64,000 bases of DNA, from the NCBI GenBank assembly GCA_019009955.1, contig CM032228.1, forward strand, positions 177,258,501 to 177,322,500, given 5' to 3'. This DNA is from Riptortus pedestris (Eukaryota > Arthropoda > Insecta > Hemiptera > Alydidae). Of the stretch, positions 60,471 to 64,000 are shown piece after piece. The notes beneath the pieces were generated by a model, which saw nothing but the letters and a program-made list of their open reading frames with translations, had not been told where the DNA came from and did not search any database. Numbering within the stretch: the stretch's first letter is position 1; every line of letters starts with the position of its first letter. A program made the translations under genes and the position numbers.

Positions 60471-62690
60471 ATCATAAAACAAAATCAAATGATATTATGT
60501 CATCGTATAATGTGAACGAAACAATAAAATAGTATTTTACATACTTGAATTATATAGGTGGATCCGACCGACTTGGCAAACCCTCAATGAACTGTATTCA
60601 GGTGGTCAAACATCTCCTCACCGGGTTTGCTAACCTAGTTAATAATAAATCAAAAGCCATTAACTTGAAAACAGATTTTAAAATATTTTAATTTTATCAT
60701 TCATTATTCAATTAATCAATAGAGCAATACTGTTTATTTTAATTCAATCCACTCTTTGACTTCATCAACGCCTGGTGCAGTTAATTTAGTCTCTGACTAG
60801 CCCCCATGTTGGACGGATCCACCTCATTGATTCACGTATGCAAAAGATGAACTCCATACTATAACATAATTTCATATTTTTATAATTCATGGTAAAGCCA
60901 ATTTTTAATGATATTAGATTAAATACATATAAGTACATAAGAGGTACCAAGAAGGACTTGAAACATGTAGGTCGTGACATAGAATATCATAGATAACTCT
61001 TAATTTTTATTTTGCAACACCATAGCTAAACAATTGATTAATTCGAATATTTCCACTTTAACATTCTGGTATGAGAGATTCTTATATGAGATAAATGAAT
61101 GCCATCCAAATTAAATGGCTTTCATGAAGTCCCCTGTTCTTTGGTTGGACTTGGATGAACCAGGAAATATAAGTTCTTCGAATGACACAGTATAGTAGTT
61201 TCCTAGTAGCTATTTCGTACCAATGTCAGAGGGAACTCAACAGTTAAATTGGTTATGTAATTCTTTATGTCAGCATGGAAACTTGTATCCAACTTTATAA
61301 AATAATGTCATGTAACTCATTCTTAGAAAGTAAATGATGCGCACAGAAACCCCTAAAATGTAAACTAGGAATAAAAGAGGACATGTTTTGCCTTGGAATG
61401 AGAAGTCGACGTGGTATACCAAATGAGTTCTTAGAATTGGGAGCATTGGTCGATTCAAAAACAGTTTAGCTTTCAAATTACATGCCCTCCAAAGAAACTA
61501 AAATTAGAAGTTGTAAATACAAAGAAACATGGCGATGGTAAAGTTCAACCCATTTGAGATTCATATGTGCCCTACCAAAAGCTAGGGAATAGGGTTTTAG
61601 GAGAAGGTTATTTTTGAGCGGTTTTAGGGAAATATATTTAACTTCATAGTTTTGCGATACTCAACATCAAATTGGGTTTCATCTAGTAACTGTTCCATTA
61701 TGCCAGAGGGAGTGCTTGCACTTCATTAGGTAGAAATAAAATATTAGTGTTAGTGTAGAAAGTAAATCTGGAAATTACAATTTCACTAATGCAGATTCAG
61801 GCGTTTTTGCTCAATTCACAGATAAGCAAATGAGCATAATTTATTGAGTGATAGTAGTTATGCGTTCATTAATGATAAAAGAACTTTTACAATGTACCTA
61901 AAATGTTATATTTAAATAACAATACAAATGTATTTCTCACAATCTATTTCTCACTGTTTTTGGATTTCCCTCAAAAAAGAGGTTCACGAAGAAAAGAGTG
62001 GCGCCAAAAAAAAAGTTTATGGGCTTAGGTGATATTTCAGTCAAATTACTTGCTGAAGAACAACTGAACTGACTTTATCTAATCTTAATTTACTTGATGG
62101 AATGAGAACAATTTTTATCTAAAATGGTATACTGCGACAGGAGAATTAAACCTTTATAAAGCATATTTAGTAAGAAGAAAAAAGAAACGAGCAGTTTGTT
62201 ACCATTACCATAAAGCAAGGAGATGCCATAACTCAAAGGCTTATATGGTCCAGTGCTGTAATGTGGCCATTGTTCATAATATATGTAAACACTCTGCAAA
62301 GCTATTTTGATATATATGTATATGCACAGGCAGCCTCGGGTTGACTTCGATCGCCCCCAACCTCAACCCTTGCCAGAAAGTATTATAATTTATTATGTTT
62401 TCAAGAAATTTATTTTGGCCCACCCCCAAATTTCATGAAATTCTTCTCTCTTGTATACGGCTGTGAGGAATTGTGGTTATACGAACAGAAACGATATTTT
62501 GGTGACTCATAATTAATATCCATTGATAAATATAATTATTAAGTATGTTTAGGTTTGTTCAATCCGGAAGGTAGAATGCCGAAACGGGTGTACTTTCCTT
62601 GCCTTATAGAGCCAGGATTTCGTTCAATCGTTCCATATAATAACATATGAGAGGAAGTTTATTATATTAATTTAACAGTTGGAACTCAGG
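60471..62690. other. AT-rich spacer
   Basis: No recognised gene or element. GGTGGATCCGACCGAC near 60,557 and its near-complement GTTGGACGGATCCACC near 60,808 form an inverted pair about 250 bp apart. This may mark the ends of a small unrecognised element. Confidence 0.35.
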
Positions 62691-62697
62691 TTATTCT

Positions 62698-62893
62698 CCT
62701 GGTTGAGACATTGGTCATTATACACTTAGTAAACATGTAATCGTGGTTTCCATTCTCGCATGAGTAATAGGAATTTATGTACTGAATAACTCATTAAATA
62801 AAATACTTTGTCCCACCCTGGTTAAAAAAGGATGGTAACCTGTAGATAACCCGTCCCAGTAACCTTTGTAGCATAAAGTGGGCGTTAATTAAT
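62698..62893 (+). mobile_element. diverged tRNA-derived SINE
   Basis: The head is badly decayed. Body (CCCACCCTGGTTAAAAAAGG, TAACCTGTAGATAACCCG) and tail (CATAAAGTGGGCGTTAATTAA) are clear. It directly adjoins the HINE at 62,905. Confidence 0.8.
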
Positions 62894-62904
62894 ATCATAA
62901 TTTT

Positions 62905-63061
62905 TTAGCAGATTTCCCTTCAGGGAAATCAGCTATTGAGGTTGAACTCATGACGGAATTTTCGAAATTTTTCTTCAAATGTCCATCAATCCTACCGAGT
63001 AGATGACGAAAATGAGGTCCGTTCAAAACTGTATATATATATATCTATATCTATCTATCTA

Positions 63062-63102
<41 letters not shown>

Positions 63103-63467
63103 CTGTTACCGCTCTAGCGGTCGCAATTTTGGTTTGATCGTTACCAAACTCGATATTTAGTCGTTTTATGTAAAAAGAAAGATCAAGTTCGTTAATGGCT
63201 GAAATCGGACCAGTGGGAGGGGGAGTTTAGAGGGGAGGATTTTTTAAAATTCGAAATATTTCCTTTACTATACGTCGGATCGAAAAATTGTATAGAATTA
63301 ATCTTATTGGAAATTAAATTTACTATAAATATTGTCATATACATTTATTCTGTATCTTGAATATTGACCGAGATATTTGCATTTTTATAAAATCGGGGCG
63401 GATAACGGATGAGAGTAAAACTTCACGTGGGAAATCTGCTTAGTTTACGCAGCCCCTGCGTGACGGA
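62905..63467 (-). mobile_element. HINE copy, full length, between SINE fragments
   Basis: On the minus strand it starts TCCGTCACGCAGGGGCTGCG (63,467 down) and has AAGCAGATTTCCCACGTGAAG and a core of (TA)n with (GATA)n at about 63,031-63,099. It ends GATTTCCCTGAAGGGAAATC-TGCTAA at 62,905. The ~65 bp with the GGCCGAACTAGC block near the 5' end are deleted. This is one of the best copies for defining both ends. It sits between a SINE tail and an internal SINE fragment. Confidence 0.9.
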
Positions 63468-63473
63468 CTTTTA

Positions 63474-63575
63474 TTTAGTGACAAATTCATTAAATAAATG
63501 TCATAGCCCCCCTTCGTTACAAAGGGGTTTTACCAGTAGATAATCCGTCCTAATAGTCTTAGTGGACGTTAATAA
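63474..63575 (+). mobile_element. SINE internal fragment
   Basis: TTTAGTGACAAATTCATTAAATAAATG, then ACCAGTAGATAATCCGTCC and AGTGGACGTTAATAAA: body and tail without head. It starts right at the edge of the HINE, so the HINE may have inserted into it. Confidence 0.7.
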
Positions 63576-63589
63576 AAACATAATTTCAT

Positions 63590-63717
63590 TTATTGACGAA
63601 CTCTTTAAATAGTATCGTTAGTCACACATTAGCATGAAAAGGGTGGTAATATGTAGATAAATATTCTCTAGCAGTCGTATTTTAATAAATGTGGACGTCA
63701 GTAAATAACAAATAATA
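63590..63717 (+). mobile_element. second SINE body fragment
   Basis: TGACGAACTCTTTAAATAG, AAAAGGGTGGTAATATGTAGATAA and AAATGTGGACGTCAGTAAATAA repeat the same body and tail in tandem with the preceding fragment. Confidence 0.65.
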
Positions 63718-64000
63718 TTATTTATCAAATGTCTTCGTAGAAATCAGCTCCTGAGAATTGTTAGGAAATTAATGTTTACATGAGGCACAGTTGAAAACCA
63801 TGGACATTTTATAAACGAAACTAAGTGTAGCTTTTCAGTTCTACATTAAATTTTAGAACACTTTGCATGGTAAATAAGAATATTTACAGTAAAATACACT
63901 TTTTCATCTAATTCATTGTAATATGATACATCAGAAACGAACTATTCCATTTAATCCCCGTCCAAGGCGTGTTTGGAGGCTCTTCCTCAATGATGATTTT
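63718..64000. other. AT-rich end of window
   Basis: Nothing recognised. Confidence 0.4.

Overview
The window looks like non-genic DNA from a large, AT-rich invertebrate genome, most likely an arthropod. I see no bacterial-style gene organisation and no convincing host gene, exon, tRNA or rRNA in 64 kb. What can be recognised is a layered set of transposable elements and simple repeats. The arthropod guess rests on overall character: long (TA)n tracts, a tRNA-derived SINE, Penelope-type GIY-YIG remnants, a ZBED/SCAND3-like hAT and Helentron-like elements. It cannot be narrowed further from sequence alone.

The commonest family (called HINE here) is about 550-650 bp. It starts near TCCGTCACGCAGGGG, has a (TA)n core, and ends in a perfect palindrome followed by TGCTAA. 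The motif AGCAGATTTCCC occurs in inverted orientation near both ends. This is the layout of non-autonomous Helentrons of the DINE-1/HINE type. Copies or pieces lie at 0.2-0.8, 2.6-4.0, 4.9-5.9, 6.1, 8.6-9.2, 17.0, 42.1-43.9, 47.3-48.3, 51.1, 51.9-53.1 and 62.9-63.5 kb. A second family (called CTAGC element here) begins ACTAGCTAAGGTACCCGG and carries a tandem module of about 295 bp. Its copies are at 1.4, 6.3-8.5, 35.8-37.0, 39.1-40.9, 42.7-43.7 and 48.3-51.0 kb. Two of these sit inside the (TA)n core of a HINE, in opposite orientations.

A tRNA-derived SINE of about 220 bp, with A- and B-box-like motifs, recurs roughly a dozen times on both strands. Three copies have clear 8-11 bp target-site duplications. 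SINE tails are fused directly to HINE interior at three places.

Single-copy elements are: a hAT transposon at 54,278-57,336 with an 8-bp target duplication and a decayed transposase; a 560-bp solo LTR at 33,457-34,016 flanked by ATAT; a Penelope-like remnant at 12.6-13.55 kb; a Penelope-like insertion at 39,321-40,165 built as an inverted repeat with a 13-bp target duplication; and a LINE reverse-transcriptase fragment near 22.1 kb. There are also minisatellites (18 bp x 20 at 45.3 kb, about 117 bp at 25.6 kb, about 38 bp at 58.8 kb) and a 59-bp near-perfect palindrome at 37.7 kb.

No set of cooperating host genes is visible. The interest lies in how the elements nest, target each other's microsatellite cores and form mosaics. 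Large parts of 17-33 kb, 34-35.7 kb and 53-64 kb are AT-rich sequence in which I recognise nothing specific.
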